Shown: in pieces, positions 33,616 to 48,489 of the stretch
Layout: each line of letters starts with the position of its first letter
How positions within the stretch are numbered: position 1 is the stretch's first letter
Notes under the pieces: generated by a model
Told to the model about the DNA's origin: nothing
Databases searched by the model: none
What the model saw: only the letters and a program-made list of their open reading frames with translations
NCBI GenBank assembly: GCA_037074705.1
Contig: CM073593.1
Coordinates: 59,277,501 to 59,341,500 of the forward strand
Direction: 5' to 3'
Length of the DNA stretch: 64,000 nt
Source of the DNA: Zhengitettix transpicula
Lineage: Eukaryota > Arthropoda > Insecta > Orthoptera > Tetrigidae
Position numbers and translations under genes: made by a program

Positions 33616-34295
33616 TTCTAATAAATAAAACAGAGTATGTATGTGTGTATGTTCCGCATACAAATCTACACCCGTGAAGCAAATTTGACTAAATTTCGTA
33701 CACCTGTTCCTTGTAACCAGAAAACAAACACCGTGGGAGTAAGACACGTCAACCACCCCCAGGAACGTAGGTGTACATTTTCAAACGTGCTCAGACGACC
33801 GATATTTGCGTCGGATAAATATTTTTTGTGGTGATAGTATTTTTACAGATGTTGCCTGGGTATAATTTAAAACCCCTTTCGACACGGGAAGGGAGAACCC
33901 TTAGGGTTGGGGGTGGAGATGCAATATAAAGAAAATAACGCGAATACAACAGAGATTAGACTCGAATCCGGGATTATGGATGTCACTGAGTTTAATTATG
34001 ACATTCAACTTGCAGTTAAACCCCCAGGGGCGGGGGATAAACGGGGGTGGAAAATTTCAAACATGTTAAAAGGTTGATATTTGCGTCGAATAAATATTTG
34101 TCGGGGTCAATGATATTCATAATATATCTCTACAAGCTGTTTTTGTACAATTTCAACCCCTTTCGGCTTGAGAGGTGACCAGATTTAGGGATAGGGGTCG
34201 AGGTACGTTACATAAAAATAACGCAAAAGCAACCGAGATCGGAGTCAAGGGTTATGGATATATGACAACCTGGGCAACGCTCGTGATTTAATAAT
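33616..34295 (+). mobile_element. Helitron-like non-autonomous element with a tandem unit
   Basis: It starts with AAAACAGAGTATGTATGTG and contains two tandem diverged units, 33774-33978 and 34051-34252, offset by about 277 bp and sharing GATATTTGCGTCG, AACCCCTTTCG and AAAATAACGC. The end ACAACCTGGGCAACGCTCGT resembles the hairpin end of insect Helitron-like elements (GGGCAACGCCGGGT). The terminal CTAG is not preserved. Confidence 0.5.
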
Positions 34296-37204
34296 AACCA
34301 TGTAGGAATTGTGCGGAAACTATTGGGAAAAAAATATAGCCGTGCTATGTATTACTAAAAATAGTTTTTAAATAAATTTATAGGCCACATTGTCAATATG
34401 AATGATAAAAGACTTAATTTACTGCTCAATCGTAATTGTTACTTCTTAAGGACAGGATCGTAAAACTAGCTAGTCCAGATCTCGTCTCTCCAGACTTGCT
34501 GACGTAGATGATTTCATGACAGGATCTGAATTGTTTGATCTTACAAGTTAAATGCAAGGATGATAACTTTTGAAATCTGTTGAGATTCAAATTTTAAGAA
34601 ATTTGCTTCATCTTTGGGCCAATCCATCATTTTATTGTTAGATCCACTTACATTTTCTTCACCTATGCATAGGTATAATGATTCCTCAGTATCACGAGTT
34701 TTAATTAATAATAATCAGCTATGGTGGTACCAGCAGCAAAACCAGATATCGTCGGACTTTGCCGGCTCATTTAATTTCGTCGTCAAGTGGACACCAATTT
34801 GAGAGATGCAATCCGTTGGGAACAATTGGACGGTAAGAGCTTGAGCGAATCTACATGTAGCGCAACTTCTTCTCAGCACGATTGAAAGACCGCGATAATT
34901 TGCCACCTTAGAGCATCGGCCTTGTTCCGTAATTAGCGTCCCCCGCTTGGAAGCCGTCCACAGTGACCAATGCCATAGATTTCTGTCGTCCATCCATCAC
35001 GAAAGGACAGGGTCGGAATCGAGGCTGGAGAAGACTGCGCGCGTATTGAGTTCCTGGAGCAACGTGATCGGTATTTTTAGACCGACCGCCTGTGTTTGCT
35101 TGTTCGCGGCTTTCATCCTATTGGAGACGAGTCGAGCAAAGATAAACAATAGCTGCAGTCCAGATTCTACAGGCAGAGTGGATATTTTTACGTAAAGTCC
35201 CGGATGCAAAAAGCTAGCCGCGGACACCACCAACATTTCAGTTATTCTGAAAAGTCTATTTATAAATTCGCGAATTTTCTGGATGGGCAAAATGCACGGT
35301 CAGGTTCGACGTGATATAATTTCACTTCAGACATGAAAACAAAAATAATAAAATCATTTCTCCCTTTTTGTTTGAATGGAAGTAGAACCACGACTGTGTA
35401 GTATACAATATTTTTCATACTAACATGTTGCTTCATTGATATTTATTGGGCAAATTATATAAATTAATTTTGAAATCAAAACCGTTAAAAATATCACATC
35501 CTAAAATAGGTTGCAATCGCTAGTGGACTAAATTTACATTCCGGTTCGACGTGGCTAATATGCCCATAGCAAGTAATTCTGGTATAAAGATCTACATTAA
35601 ATGATAAATTATATTAATATACATTTATTGCAAAGAACTCGCTGGTTCTCATTTTTATAATTATATTAATAAGAAGTTCATAGTTATTAGGCGTGTTGAA
35701 ATCACTACGTAAACGACCGCAGACTCAGACCTCCAAGAATTATCATATCAGAATCAGCAACCAGCAAAAGCATAATGAAATTACGATAACAATTTTTGTT
35801 TACAGAAATTCTGATAAATTATAGTTTTCAATAAAATATCAAGATTTAATTAATATAAAATATTTTAATGTAATTATGCTACATGTAGCCTATTATTCAT
35901 GGTAATGTAAAGTAATGTAATAAAGAAAATATGGAGTGGTAATGACCATTTATGACATGGGTTTATATTGAACCTCATAATGAGAAAAAATATCCAGAAC
36001 ATTTGATCAACAAACATTTTAAGTATGGTAAAGATTAAAACTGGTAACCCAGCGAAATACAAAAATTGCACCAAATTTATTGATTGATAAAAATACAAAT
36101 TATGCTTCATACCTTGCGACAGAATGAAGATCATGGATTAAGAAAAATGGAGTATAGTAATTAACAGTTTTTAAATATCTGAAATACACATGTAAATTAC
36201 ATTAAGAAGTAATGCATCCTGTTACAAGAACTATCGGAAACTACGACGACACTTTTGGAAAAATCGGTCTTAACGAACCGCAAAACGAAGGAAACTTCCA
36301 AAACGTGTTACCTTGTTAACAGCTATGGTCAGTCACGGAAATGAAATTGTCGGTTCCCAATTGATTTCAACTACTCTTTTTTTATTTCCGCTTCCTACCT
36401 CTTAGGAAATGCGATAAAAGACTTTCTCTACAGAGTTCCGACTCCAAGTCTTATTTCCTCTTCACTAATATATAAAGTTACCTGTTCAAAGACTATAGAA
36501 CACACCATTTTGAAAAATCTACTGCAAAAGTTTGAATTTACTGATCATGCTCAGAAATGGACATTTGAATGAAGTAACCAATTTCAGTAAACCACAATGT
36601 TAATCAAATCGAAATTAACAACACGACTCGTTAAACAAATAAATATATTCGTATTTAATTTCTGTAATGTTTCCGATCTATCACTTCATACTTGTAATGC
36701 TATTTGGGCTTAGAAATCCTTCTTTATCAGAGTTCCATATTCCCAAAAGGCATGCCAACGTGGAAAAAAATGGACAAGTATTATATGCGAGTATGGATAC
36801 ATAGTTTGCTCTCTACAGCATGTATAAAATGATTTAGATTATTCTCAAGGAATTTATATCTTTATCGGCGGTCTGAACTAGTTTCTCACGAAAAACGTCT
36901 CTTTATAGAACAAAAATATCTTTACTTAAATAGAACGAGTTGTACGTTTTAACGCGATAAAATTAAAACAAACAGTTGAACGGATGATAATGAATATTTT
37001 TTTAATTCTTTCTCAAGACACAGGCCGAATTTTTAGTCAGAGGAAAAGAAGGAGAAATCGTCAAATAGCAGCTGTTTAGGTGCCAAACGTCACAGCTAGT
37101 CACACCACTGGCCGAGTAAGAACCAATCAAAAAGAGCCTCTTCAACAGTCCCATCATGACTACGCTAACATACAATTGACAGTATTAAAATGCCCAGAAT
37201 AATA

Positions 37205-37580
37205 ATTGAGTATACAACCGAAAACTCCTGTTAACGTTAATATAAAAAAATATATTAATAAAGGCCAATGACTGGAAACTAAAGAAATAATTGAAATTAA
37301 TTTAACAACATGTTTGTCCAGATCTGGATCCTCATGAGGTTAACAATAAAGAGTTTAATAATTAAATACGTAATTTGCAAAGGTATTAGTGGATAACCAA
37401 ATATTACAAAAAAAGAAAAGAAGTGACAAAGATAGATGGTATAAAAGGTATTAAGATTAGAGAAACATGTTAAATTAAATCAGTTTCAATTATTATTTCT
37501 TTAATTGTCTGTTACTGGTCTTTATTAATAATTTTTATATTAACATTAACAGGAGTTTTCGGCTGTATTCTCCATTACAA
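37205..37580. mobile_element. foldback element with hammerhead-like arm
   Basis: The left arm, read on the minus strand, gives TTTCAATTATTTCTTTAGTT and on to TTAACAGGAGTTTTCGGTTG; the right arm on the plus strand gives TTTCAATTATTATTTCTTTA and on to TTAACAGGAGTTTTCGGCTG. About 100 bp per arm are inverted around a 150-200 nt centre. The left arm has CTCATGA, GGATCC...GGAC, AAACATG (37312-37338, minus), a slightly mutated hammerhead-like core; the right arm keeps GAGAAACATGTT. Confidence 0.75.
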
Positions 37581-40500
37581 TTTTGTGAAACTTCTTGGCA
37601 ATATGTTATTTACGTAAACACAACCAAGCAATTATGTATAAATAAAAAATAAATCAGTCTTAATAATTAAATATTAATAAACAAAATTTTAATACAATAT
37701 GATGTTCTGAGACTATATAAATAAACGTTAACGTACACGTTTGTCGGTCCGTCACAGTTTGATAAACTGAAAGATTTAATTAATATTCATATTTAGAGTG
37801 CACCTTAGGTTATATAGTTTCCCGAAAGTCAAGGCCAGAGAGGGGTTTTAGTGAAAAATAAAACCATTTGAATTATGCGGCTAAATTTCTTTAGGAATAT
37901 CATTGGTATTTCATGGGGTCAAATGTTACGAAAAATTAACATTTTCAGTAATTAAATAATAAATTTACTGATAAATGATTAATATTTGTCCCGTGTCCAG
38001 ACTGGGAGATATATTTCTCTTGGAAAAAACTACGTCGTTGTTTTTTGATCACATGTGTACTCTCAATAGATTGTCGACGAGACAGGAAAGTGCTTCTATC
38101 GGGGTTCTGTGATAGTTTGCTTTGCTCCGTTCTGAGAAAACGCGCTTGACGCTGCAGTCGCTTTCAGTTCTCACGACCGTCTTCCGACTTAGCATTGTGA
38201 ATTACGACACCTTGCACGCACGCTGTGTCATAAGCTCCGCTCTCTATGTGGAACGTGTTTCAATTCAATTGCTTCTGGACGTAATATACGGCAAAGAAAG
38301 TTACCTGTACGAGTATAAACGGCGCATCTTGTCAGGTTATAATTAATAATGTCCCTCTGCAAATGTGCACAGTTTTCGTTTAGCATGCGAAATTCTGAAT
38401 TTTACTATATAATCACGTAAAATACAAAAAATAATGTTGGCAATGCCTTTTCTGAACCTATTTTGTGTTTACGCGTAAAAATACTCGAGGGTCGTTCTAC
38501 AAAAAAAAATAGTTTACGAGAACCGCTGGAAAAACTGACATGCGACCACATGTCAACTAAACTATACCAAATTAGAAGAAAATATTTACAGAATTGTCCA
38601 ATTCTCGTGATATGACCCATTGAAACTTTTAATAATTCAATTGTCAAATATATATCGAACATGATATTTTCTTTTGAGAAGACATCACCGCTGTAGATGA
38701 ATATTTTGAAACAGTCATCTTCCAACTTTTCCAAGTTTATAAAAAAAATTAAACATCCTTGGGCCAGGTTTATAGAACTGTCGAAAATTGAACCAAGGTT
38801 ATTGTTAAAAAGTATTTAATAGATTTTGAAGGTCGAGGAACAGGAATTGCCAATGGTGTCCTTGTGACGTTGATGAAAGTTTAAAAAGGGTCTACATTAA
38901 TGGGCTGAAGATAAATTTTTCTACTTTGAAATTCCATTAATTTAAGGAATATAATTATCAGTTTTCATATTTATAAATACAATATAGATTTGTACAAGGT
39001 GGTGTGATCCACGCATCTGAAGCTTAATATCACGATGGTTATGTATACAGAGAATTTGGAAGACAAAATTTTTTCAAAAAAGTAATAAGGGAAAATTTTG
39101 GAATTGTGAAGATATTCGTAAAAAAAAACAATGAAATTAATACATTTGAACGAACAAGTTGTTACTTGGTCCAGGCAGGATTTAGTCACGTTATCTTATT
39201 AGAAATACTATAAATCGATTAAATATTAAAGTATTATAGAAAAGCAACAACCACAAATACTGTATTAATTTTATTTATTTATGCATTATAATACAAAAAT
39301 TTAGAGACTTTATTGACCAAAAAAATGTTTCCAAGGGAAGGGCGAAGTAGAAAATAGGCTCGGAATCCGAGACGTAGAATATGTACATAATATTTTAAGA
39401 ATATAACAGTTAATTCTGAAGATAATTTTTTTTTTGATAGGCAAACTTCAAGAGTTAAGATACACTAATAATCAGTAAACTGTATCCAATAATACTTTTC
39501 CTGTTCATCTTTCGAGATATTATTCCCGTTGTTTCAAACAAAATTGCACTCATAGACTCCCCACTCGTCTTTTTGAAGGATTTCCGGTATATACTTTATT
39601 TTTTCACTTCATTAAACGTGTTAATGAGAAGTGTGTGCAAGAGTAGCGTGCCTTTTGCATGCGCACGATAACGGCTGAAAATGGGACAGCAAACATGGCA
39701 CGATATTTGGCATGCGTTCATAAAATTTGCCAAGTACAACACACACAACTCTCTAGAAACGCCCAAGAGCGGAAATTCTACGCACGGAACAAATTATCTA
39801 AAAATTCAATTTTCCGCGAGTTTGTAATTTACGAGGTCCGCGTACAGGTATTCTACAAAAACGCATAATGACAGTTAACTCGAAAAAAATAAAATAAAGC
39901 GAGAAGTTTATCAAGTCTCAAATGAAGATCTCTTTAGTAAATAAATTTATATGCGTATCGTGTCATGGAGGTAATTATATCGACGGGTTTGTACCGGAAC
40001 TCTGTACAAATTCAGCCCTGATGAACTGGGTATTTGTGTGTTAAAAATGAGTGCAGTCACGTCAGAGTGATGAAGTTCATGAAATATCTGGTATCATATT
40101 CACGTAGTAGTGTTTATTGGCTTAAAAAAAATGGAATACTCACTTCTCTCTTGTGTTATAAGAAAGTGTTGCGTACTTCCACAATCAATTTACTCAGAGA
40201 ATGTTTTATTCACCTTTAATAAATTAATTATCAATGCGAATTGTAAGCTTACTCTGTAAATATTTACTCTGTCAATTTTTTAGTGTTACATCGTAGCTGG
40301 TTTAATTGCATTTTTATTGATACCATCAATTGACTGTAAATATTATACAATATCATTATTTATAATATACAGAAAAAAATGTAGTGTTCTAGGTTAAAAT
40401 AACATTGTTTCTAGTAAATATTTCATGTAATGACGTATCCTATTTCCTCACTCGAGGACTAATTCTTATAACTAAAAATTAATCCAATTTTCAGTCTCCA

Positions 40501-43500
40501 TTTATTGATTTAATTCCCCTCCGAGCTTTCGATCCGAATCTTTAAATCTTTTGTACTGTTTAAACATTATGTTTAAGGGGATTTCACATGAATATTTTTA
40601 TTCTTATTTGTATTTTTTAAAAAGATTTCTGTAAAGTCACACTTTTTTTTACAGATATCTAAACAATAGTCAGCTTTTGAAATATTATAAAATACAGTTA
40701 TCTAAAAATAATGTTTAATCAGTTCGAAAGATTTTAAGATCATTATGATCTACATGATCGGAAGCTTCGAGGGAAAATAAAAAATTTGAACAAAAAATTG
40801 GGTGGAAAAAAATGGTTAATTATAAGAATTGAATATACTCGGTCTAAATAAAAAATATTTAAATTTCAATAAAACCTAATTTAATCGTGTCATGCCCCGA
40901 CAAATATAAATGAAAGATTAAGAACAGCACACCACAACTTCCTTTCTGACTTATTACAATATATAATAAATATATTGAAACATTCGTTATGCAAAATGTA
41001 TTTCATGTCTGTATAAACGTAATTGAAAATTTCGTCTCCAAATATAAGAAGAGAAATCTAGAATTCACAAAAATATTCGTACTTGCTCATAAGAGGTCTA
41101 AGATGTCGAAATAGTTTGAGCGTGTGTGCGTGTACTTACAAAGACGCGCTCTCTTTCAGTGAATAAAAAGCTTTGAAGAGACCTGAATACTCTAACAATT
41201 TTACTGGTTTTCCCAGCATCTCTACTAACATTTTCCAGGAATTATTTTCGCTATAACTTCATGCCTGCCAGAAGTTTGTTCATGTTCCCTTAAGAAAATA
41301 TTCCTTTGAAAGAGCCATGAACTCTCTAACATTTTAGTTTAACGACAATTTAATAGTAAGCTCTTAATTTAGAATGGAGTAGTAAATTTTCTTTGCATAC
41401 GTCTGTAAAAAAAAGTTTCCTTATCTCAATGTAAAAGCAAACAAAGATTAACACTAGGATTTTTTTTCTTTCACTGGCGTATGCTAGTTTAATTAAAAGA
41501 TAAGGAGGCTTCAACTTGTTGCTCGGGCATTGAAGCTTCCTGCTTGCATTATCTTGGAGCAGCTGTGTGCCTTGGCAACGTTGCAAGTCCGATTTTCTTT
41601 ATGGTAATCTGGATAACGACATGCGTATCCCTCCTAATATCTTATAATCCATTGCGGGGAATTTGAATGTACAAACTAGGACCGCGACCACGGACGATAT
41701 ATCTGGGTCGGCGCATGCATATGAAGACAGTTCAAACATCGAATCGGTTATATATGCGGTCCAATATCTCCATTTATAAATTTATCTGTGTCGCAGCTCT
41801 GGACTAGGCTTTGTTGTGAGTTTCACAAGACGATGAAGGCAAAATTTCTTCACAGTATCAAAAGTTAACATTCCACCCTCATAGAATACACAGGATCTAC
41901 ATGTTCAGGAGGAATCTAAAATGTTATGATGGATAACAAAAAAGAAAAAACTTACGTATTCAGAGCTATCTAATGTTAAATATGCAAAACGAAAAAAGTA
42001 AACGCCCGCTCAATAGATATCAGAAAGTTACCGAGGTAATTGTGAGGCAGAATATCGAAGAAGAAAATAATATAAACTACGGACATAGAGTTGGCGCTGG
42101 TAGGAGTCAATCTTAGGTCCAGCAGTCTCTCTTAGTTGATTAGTTTCAACGACGTATTGCTCGACCGTAGTAATCAAGAGAAGTGAACGAGTGGAATTGC
42201 GTGAAAAAAAAATGTATAAAATCGATATTTCGCTACGAAACGTTTAACCCAGATGGCTACAAAAGACGTTCGACATTAAATAGGATCTTTTTCAGCTCAA
42301 TTCATATGCGGCTGAATCCTCCATTTTAGTTGTGGATCATTCAGGAGACAAAACAGCTTCTACGGACGAACAGAATTTAGTACGAACTTATTGTAAAGAC
42401 GTTGAAAATAAATTCAACCATTAGGTCAACAATACTCAAATATTTTTATAACATTAAGTCAATTATTCAAGAGTTTTGGGATACTCATGGTGTGGTTCTT
42501 TAAGACTAATTGAAAATTAATGAAGCAACTGAAGCAAGCTGTTAAGACTAAACGTCTTTATTCGACCAAGATTATTTTTTCAGCTCAACAAAGCTCATAC
42601 GTCTTCTCTTGTTGCCTACAAACTCCGGGAATGTCTTCCACATGAATAACATTCCCCAGAAAGAGCTCCGCGCGATTATATGCAGCTTCAGAATCTAAAG
42701 AAACTGCGTGCTCGACGAAGATTTGCTTCGAATGAAGTCCCAGACGAGACAACCGCCCGATTGTCAGTGTTTGAGAAATGATTTTCGACTTAAAAATGGA
42801 TAGAAAAGCAAGTGTAGTAAAACAAAATTTTAAAATTAAATAAATTGGCAAGATATTTTTTTAATCCTCAGGACTAGAACTTTCCGAATCACTCCTGTAA
42901 TGAAATATGTAAAAAAGAAAGGGAATGTGGAAGGATGAGGGATACAGTAGCTACCCAAGTTGAGATAAAGGAATACTTTTCTATGGAAAAAAATATGGGA
43001 AAGGAAGGGGTCAAGATTTTTCCTATCACGTCTCCACCTGCCCATTATCTACAAACTTAAAAACTTTCAGCTTCTTTTCTACCCGTTTTGTATCGTATCA
43101 GCCTAAAAATTTTATACTTCCCTTTTTTCATCTAACTGGTACATTATATGAAAAACTTCTCTGATATCTCAGGAAATTGACCAGATAAAACAATATATAA
43201 CTTATTTATTTTAATTTACGTAAGGGGGCGACAAATTAAAAATATATATATTGGAGAGACTATATTATGGATAATTTAGAATTTTTTAAAAATATTTCCA
43301 ATTTGCAGTTCTGGTACAAAATAGTATCTAAAATATACCATAAAGCATCAGATAAATGCATTCTCTCCTAATTCCAAATATTTTAAAGCGAATTAAATCG
43401 CTAAAAGATAAAATCAGTGGAGATTAATTAGCAAACTATTTTTTTTTCATAATTTTAGCTGGAAAGTGGTGCCTGTGTAAATATAAAGCAATTCTCTGGT

Positions 43501-43608
43501 GCAACGTGACGAAACCCTGGTTGAAGAGTGCAAGTGGAATGTAAAGACATTGTAGGCGCATATCTCACGTGAGAACACAGCTGTGCGCCAGAAACGAATG
43601 TTACATGC

Positions 43609-43632
43609 CACACGACACACACACACACACAC
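43609..43632. repeat. (CA)n microsatellite
   Basis: About 11 CA units. Confidence 0.9.
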
Positions 43633-43646
43633 GATCAAGAATACAT

Positions 43647-43709
43647 TCTAACCACATCACTAAGGAACAACCTGTTCTAACCACATCACTAAGGAACAAC
43701 CTGTTCTAA
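43647..43709. repeat. tandem repeat, 29-bp unit, just over 2 copies
   Basis: The unit TTCTAACCACATCACTAAGG followed by AACAACCTG is repeated exactly, which suggests a recent duplication. Confidence 0.95.
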
Positions 43710-46020
43710 CCCTGCATAAATTTTTTACAGCCCCTTGTTTATTAGGGTATGCAACATGGAGCACTTCCGTTCCATGAAAAGCGCCCCAGAATCCGACACT
43801 TCGTTCACTAAAAGCTATATTCACACATTCGAATAAAAGATAATTCAGGTTGTTAATTCAATTGAAACATTTTATTTTGTACTGAATCTGCGAAAACGCG
43901 ACTACATTTCTAGGAATTATTGTCACAAATCACGCAAATGCAATCACCTATATCGTGGGTCATAAAAAGCAGTATTCAATATGAGAAAAATTAAGCCTAG
44001 AATTGTGTTCGAAGTTTGTTCACTGACCATTATGATATTAGTATTACGTCATATTCCATTCATGATGTCGAGAACCTCGGCTTCAAATGCTTTGCAATGA
44101 GTCATTAATTGTAAAGAAAATTTAGTAATACCCTATGAATTAAATAATTGGGGCTATATTCCATTTAATTCCCGGAAGTTATTTTAATATAAATAGAATT
44201 ATGTCAAATTTAAGTATTAACAGACATATTACTGAATTAATAAAATTGTGTGTCCAATCAAGTCCAAAATAATTTTATTAAATTAATGGACACTAGATGA
44301 ATAATTAAAAAAAGAGAAATGTTTTTTAAATGAATTAAATGTAGTATACTAACCGTTGTATGTAAATAATGGTAAGCGGTGTTTGTAACCTTCGGAACAA
44401 TAAAGAAAATTAATGGATTGGAGACATTTAATAATATCAAATTTACAATGAAAGCAACTAATAAATTGTTGAAACTTATTTGTGTGTTGTAATATTAATA
44501 CTTATATAATATAATTTCATAATTAAATGATGTATTTAAGTATGGATAGAATAATTTAGTCCACCTTACATCACTTATTACATTTAAATATTATTTTACA
44601 TCACCTGATAAAAAAATTAGGGACTAAACGTTCTGTATATTATTAATTACCATATAGTTCACTGTAAATTTTATATTATTCAATGAAACATTAAATCCAA
44701 TCAATTAATAAAATTGTTTCCGGCTTGATTGGTCACACATTATGTTACAGATTCTGTCAATTCAAAAATCCTCAAGCAGTATTTGGCCCGTTTTTTTAAA
44801 AAAATTGATTTAATCGTCTTTGACTTTATCAGATGCATAAAATGATTAATCACTCGGGATTGACAGTGTTTTGTCCAACTCTTCTTTCAGAAAAAATTAA
44901 ACAGTTATAAAATAACCAAAGACAATTTAAATCTCTGTCTTCTATTTATTAAAATAATTTATAAAATCTGAGAAGTAGAATTAAATTATAATTTAAGTAG
45001 TCATGCGATGTATAGGATATTACTAATATAAGACTTTAAATAAGCAGCATCAACTATGGAGGCTGGTAACATTAATATATCAAATCAAATTATCAGAAAA
45101 ATTCATAATATAAATTAATGATTGTGTACAATGTAGCAAATGCATTGTATATGACTATAATACAAATATGATTATATTAAATTATATTCTTATGAAATTA
45201 AAATACATAAAAAATTTTCACCTAGACATTATTTTTGCGAGAGAATAGAAATTCATCACCTAATCTATAAAGTTACTGAATGCAATCATAATCTTCGCTA
45301 TAGAAATGAAGACAATAAGTAGAAGGTCGCCAATAACATTTAGGTTGACGCGACCATAAAATATCAATAAAAAAGTATCAGATGCATCTGGTTGACCTTC
45401 AACCGTCGGCAAAAAGAAGGTGGTTTATCGCTGAGACACTCGTCAAGCTGTTAACTTTCGCGAGCATACCCCAGATTCTTGGAATTATTTTCTCGCACCT
45501 GTGCTGGCGTATATATTCACTCGTACGTCACAGCCAGACACGAAACCAGATTCCGGTGGCGCATCCATAAAAGTGTTAGGTAACTCCTGAAGTTTGGGGG
45601 AGATCATCCACGTACCTGACCACAAGTTGTACTGACAACTATCCGGGAAAACCCTAAAAAAGAGGGGTGCCATTGTCCTCACAGAAATCGTTAGAAAACT
45701 GTCTGGGAATGTGACCTCGATTGAAAACCACACAAAAAATTATTTATTGTGTTTCAGATTCGCTTAACATATATCGTGTTTAGCCCACACAACGTACGAT
45801 GATCAACTAATTTGTATGTCTTCGGTTTACTCAGTCGGGTATAAATGGCATAATCGTTGAAATATTTATATTCAGAAATTATTTACTATCTTGACGAATA
45901 ACCTGTCACAGTCACGATTTTAAGACATAACCCTGCTGTAAAAACAAATTCCTGTTCAAAGCGATAATTTATTTACAAATCTTCTTCACCTTTACCACTC
46001 AAACGCGTTCGTGTTACAAT

Positions 46021-46037
46021 TGTTGTTGTTGTTGTTA
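46021..46037. repeat. (TTG)n microsatellite
   Basis: Five TTG units following CAA. Confidence 0.8.
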
Positions 46038-48489
46038 TCTGTTCCTGAGGAGGATGTTAACCAAGTCATAGTTTATTCACCCAGGCAGTGGAAAGAATTT
46101 ACACGCAAATCGGTTGGAATTCACGCAGGAAAAAATATTGCGTCAGGTTAGCCTGGCATTGGGCACAGAGCCACGTCGTTCTTCTCAGTGACGAAGGAAG
46201 GGACTGACTCATGTGCAGAAAGATCAAATTTGTCGATAGCTCCGTGACTATGTTTTCCGAGGCTTTTGATCCAATGATTCCAACAACGATGTCCGTCGTA
46301 GCACCCTTTCTAGTGAAAATTAAAAAGATTTTTTTTGTATTGTTCGACTGTTTCTAGTGGTGGGAAGGTCTGTAGATGGAACTGGAGCTGCCGAATCCGT
46401 GGCAGAACCGGAAGGAGTGGTACGCCGCGGGCCTATTAATATCTTAGCGTGACGTCACGGGGCTGCCGGAAACACGTAGCACCGACATTGTTCCGCTGGC
46501 CAATCGGGACAGGTGCCCCTTCTGGTAAACATGCCCTTACAAGACCATGCCACGGAAGCTTTATTACGCGTCTCCCGAGGAATACAAAAGTCGCGACTTG
46601 GATTGTCGCCATTGTTTCCGAGAACCCCATCACGGCCAGTCGAGGGAGAGCAAAATTAAAGCTTCACCCCGGAAAAGAAAACACCAAAGTTGTGTGCCCT
46701 ATGAAATATGAAGTCCACGCTCTCTAGACAAACAACTGATAAATTAGATATACTCGCACGAATAACCTACGAAGGATAAACACGTGGAATGTGAATACAA
46801 AATATAACTACAATGTTTCGTCACGACTTTGGGAATAAATCAGTTGATATACATTAATAAAAAGAGACTATATATAAAAAATCTTCACAATATCTTCTTT
46901 ATGACGTACCAGTTAAATTGATGATATGAATTCAAATGAGTGCAACATATTGTTTTGTGTCACCTTCTCAAATAAAATTACAATACGTATTATTCAAAAC
47001 GACAAGTGCTAATAAAGACGTTAACATTTTCAAAAAATTACTAACAATAAGCTATACAGATCAAAGTCTAAGGATTATAACGAGGGATAAAGTCTGTTTA
47101 CGTTTCCTATTTGAATAGTCGGCCCTATGCCTCCAAACCTGGGAATCCTGCATCCACCATTTAGTTTTTCCACGATTTAGTTTTTCCTGCATTACTCGTA
47201 TGTTAATACTATGAAGGCCAATCGCTTAATAGAAAAAAAACCCATAGAAATTAACAATATAAAGTTAAAGTTATCGTTTCGAATATATTGTGATATTTTA
47301 ATTTCACCAAAAATTAATCACGCTTGGAATAAATTGTGGTGCTGAGAATGAGGCAAAACGCCACGGAGTAAAACCACCGAATTTTTATCGTATGATAAGA
47401 GTAAGATGCTAATAACAGGTCATTATTTTTAAGTGCAACATTAACGGGTGCGGTTACGGAGTTGTGTGTTTGCATAACAGGGGATAAAAAAATTAAATGC
47501 CAAACTGAACATTGTTTCGCGAGGAAAAATTGTAAATTTCTATATTAACCGATGTACGATATAACAATTTATATTGATAGATAAAAAGCGAAATTATTTA
47601 TATGTTGTAAACCCACGCTAACCAGGTGCGATAATTCTTTGGTGTTGTCGAAAAAAAATGTGAAAGGCATATAAAAATACAAAGCCATAAACAGACCATA
47701 GTTCCACAAGACAAACTGCCAGTCATTTCTAAACATGTTACTTGATCGATTGGGAAAATTTCCACATTTTAGATATTCAGTAATTAAAAATCTATATTAC
47801 TTTCCGAAATGTTATATGTTACGCATGATGCAAATTTACTCAATGTTTGAAGCTGAAACCGAGTCTTGGAGTAATCTCATAATCCATGACTCGTAAATCT
47901 CGAATTTAAGTACGAATCCATAATTCGTATGTCTGAATGTTTTTATGAATGCCATTTGATTTGCATACTTCTATTTATGTTAGTACATATTTTGGTAATT
48001 CTCATTGAATTGTTATATCTGTGAATTCGTTTTATGCCTGATTCGGGTCCATTAGGGCGCTTCGGGATCGAAGCTTGTGTCTTTAAATGTTTATTTAAAA
48101 TTTGGACGCCTGTTTCTTAAATTTACTTTATCTATACAGACGTAAATGAAAACATAAAAAACATTTAATCGGAAAACTTTTTACGGAAAAGTTTGTACGA
48201 CGACAGTGACGGATAAGAAGACGTTGACTACTAGATCAACGAGGAAAGTCGTGATAACTAAAATATTGGTGTCAAGTCAGTGGAAAGAGACAGGATCTGT
48301 TCAGGATTTAAACACAGTTTCCCAATTATAGAATTATGGTTAGTCGTATGATTCCTTAGATTCCATGACAATTATTTTACAACACATTACACGGCCAAGT
48401 TGTCCCTCGTAAAAGAGCAGAATTAAAGAACTAAAAACCAGAATAGTCGGTTTCAATAAAGCCCAGCTCTAAATCAAGTGAATTAACAG

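Noticed and set aside
42585..42851. 88-codon minus-strand ORF (contains RAELFLGNVIHVEDIPGV)
   Set aside because: The latter half looks protein-like, but I could not assign a family, it is not RRM1, and the N-terminal half is AT-rich noise.
43647..43709. CRISPR-like repeat
   Set aside because: Two head-to-tail copies without spacers in a eukaryotic genome; a simple tandem duplication.
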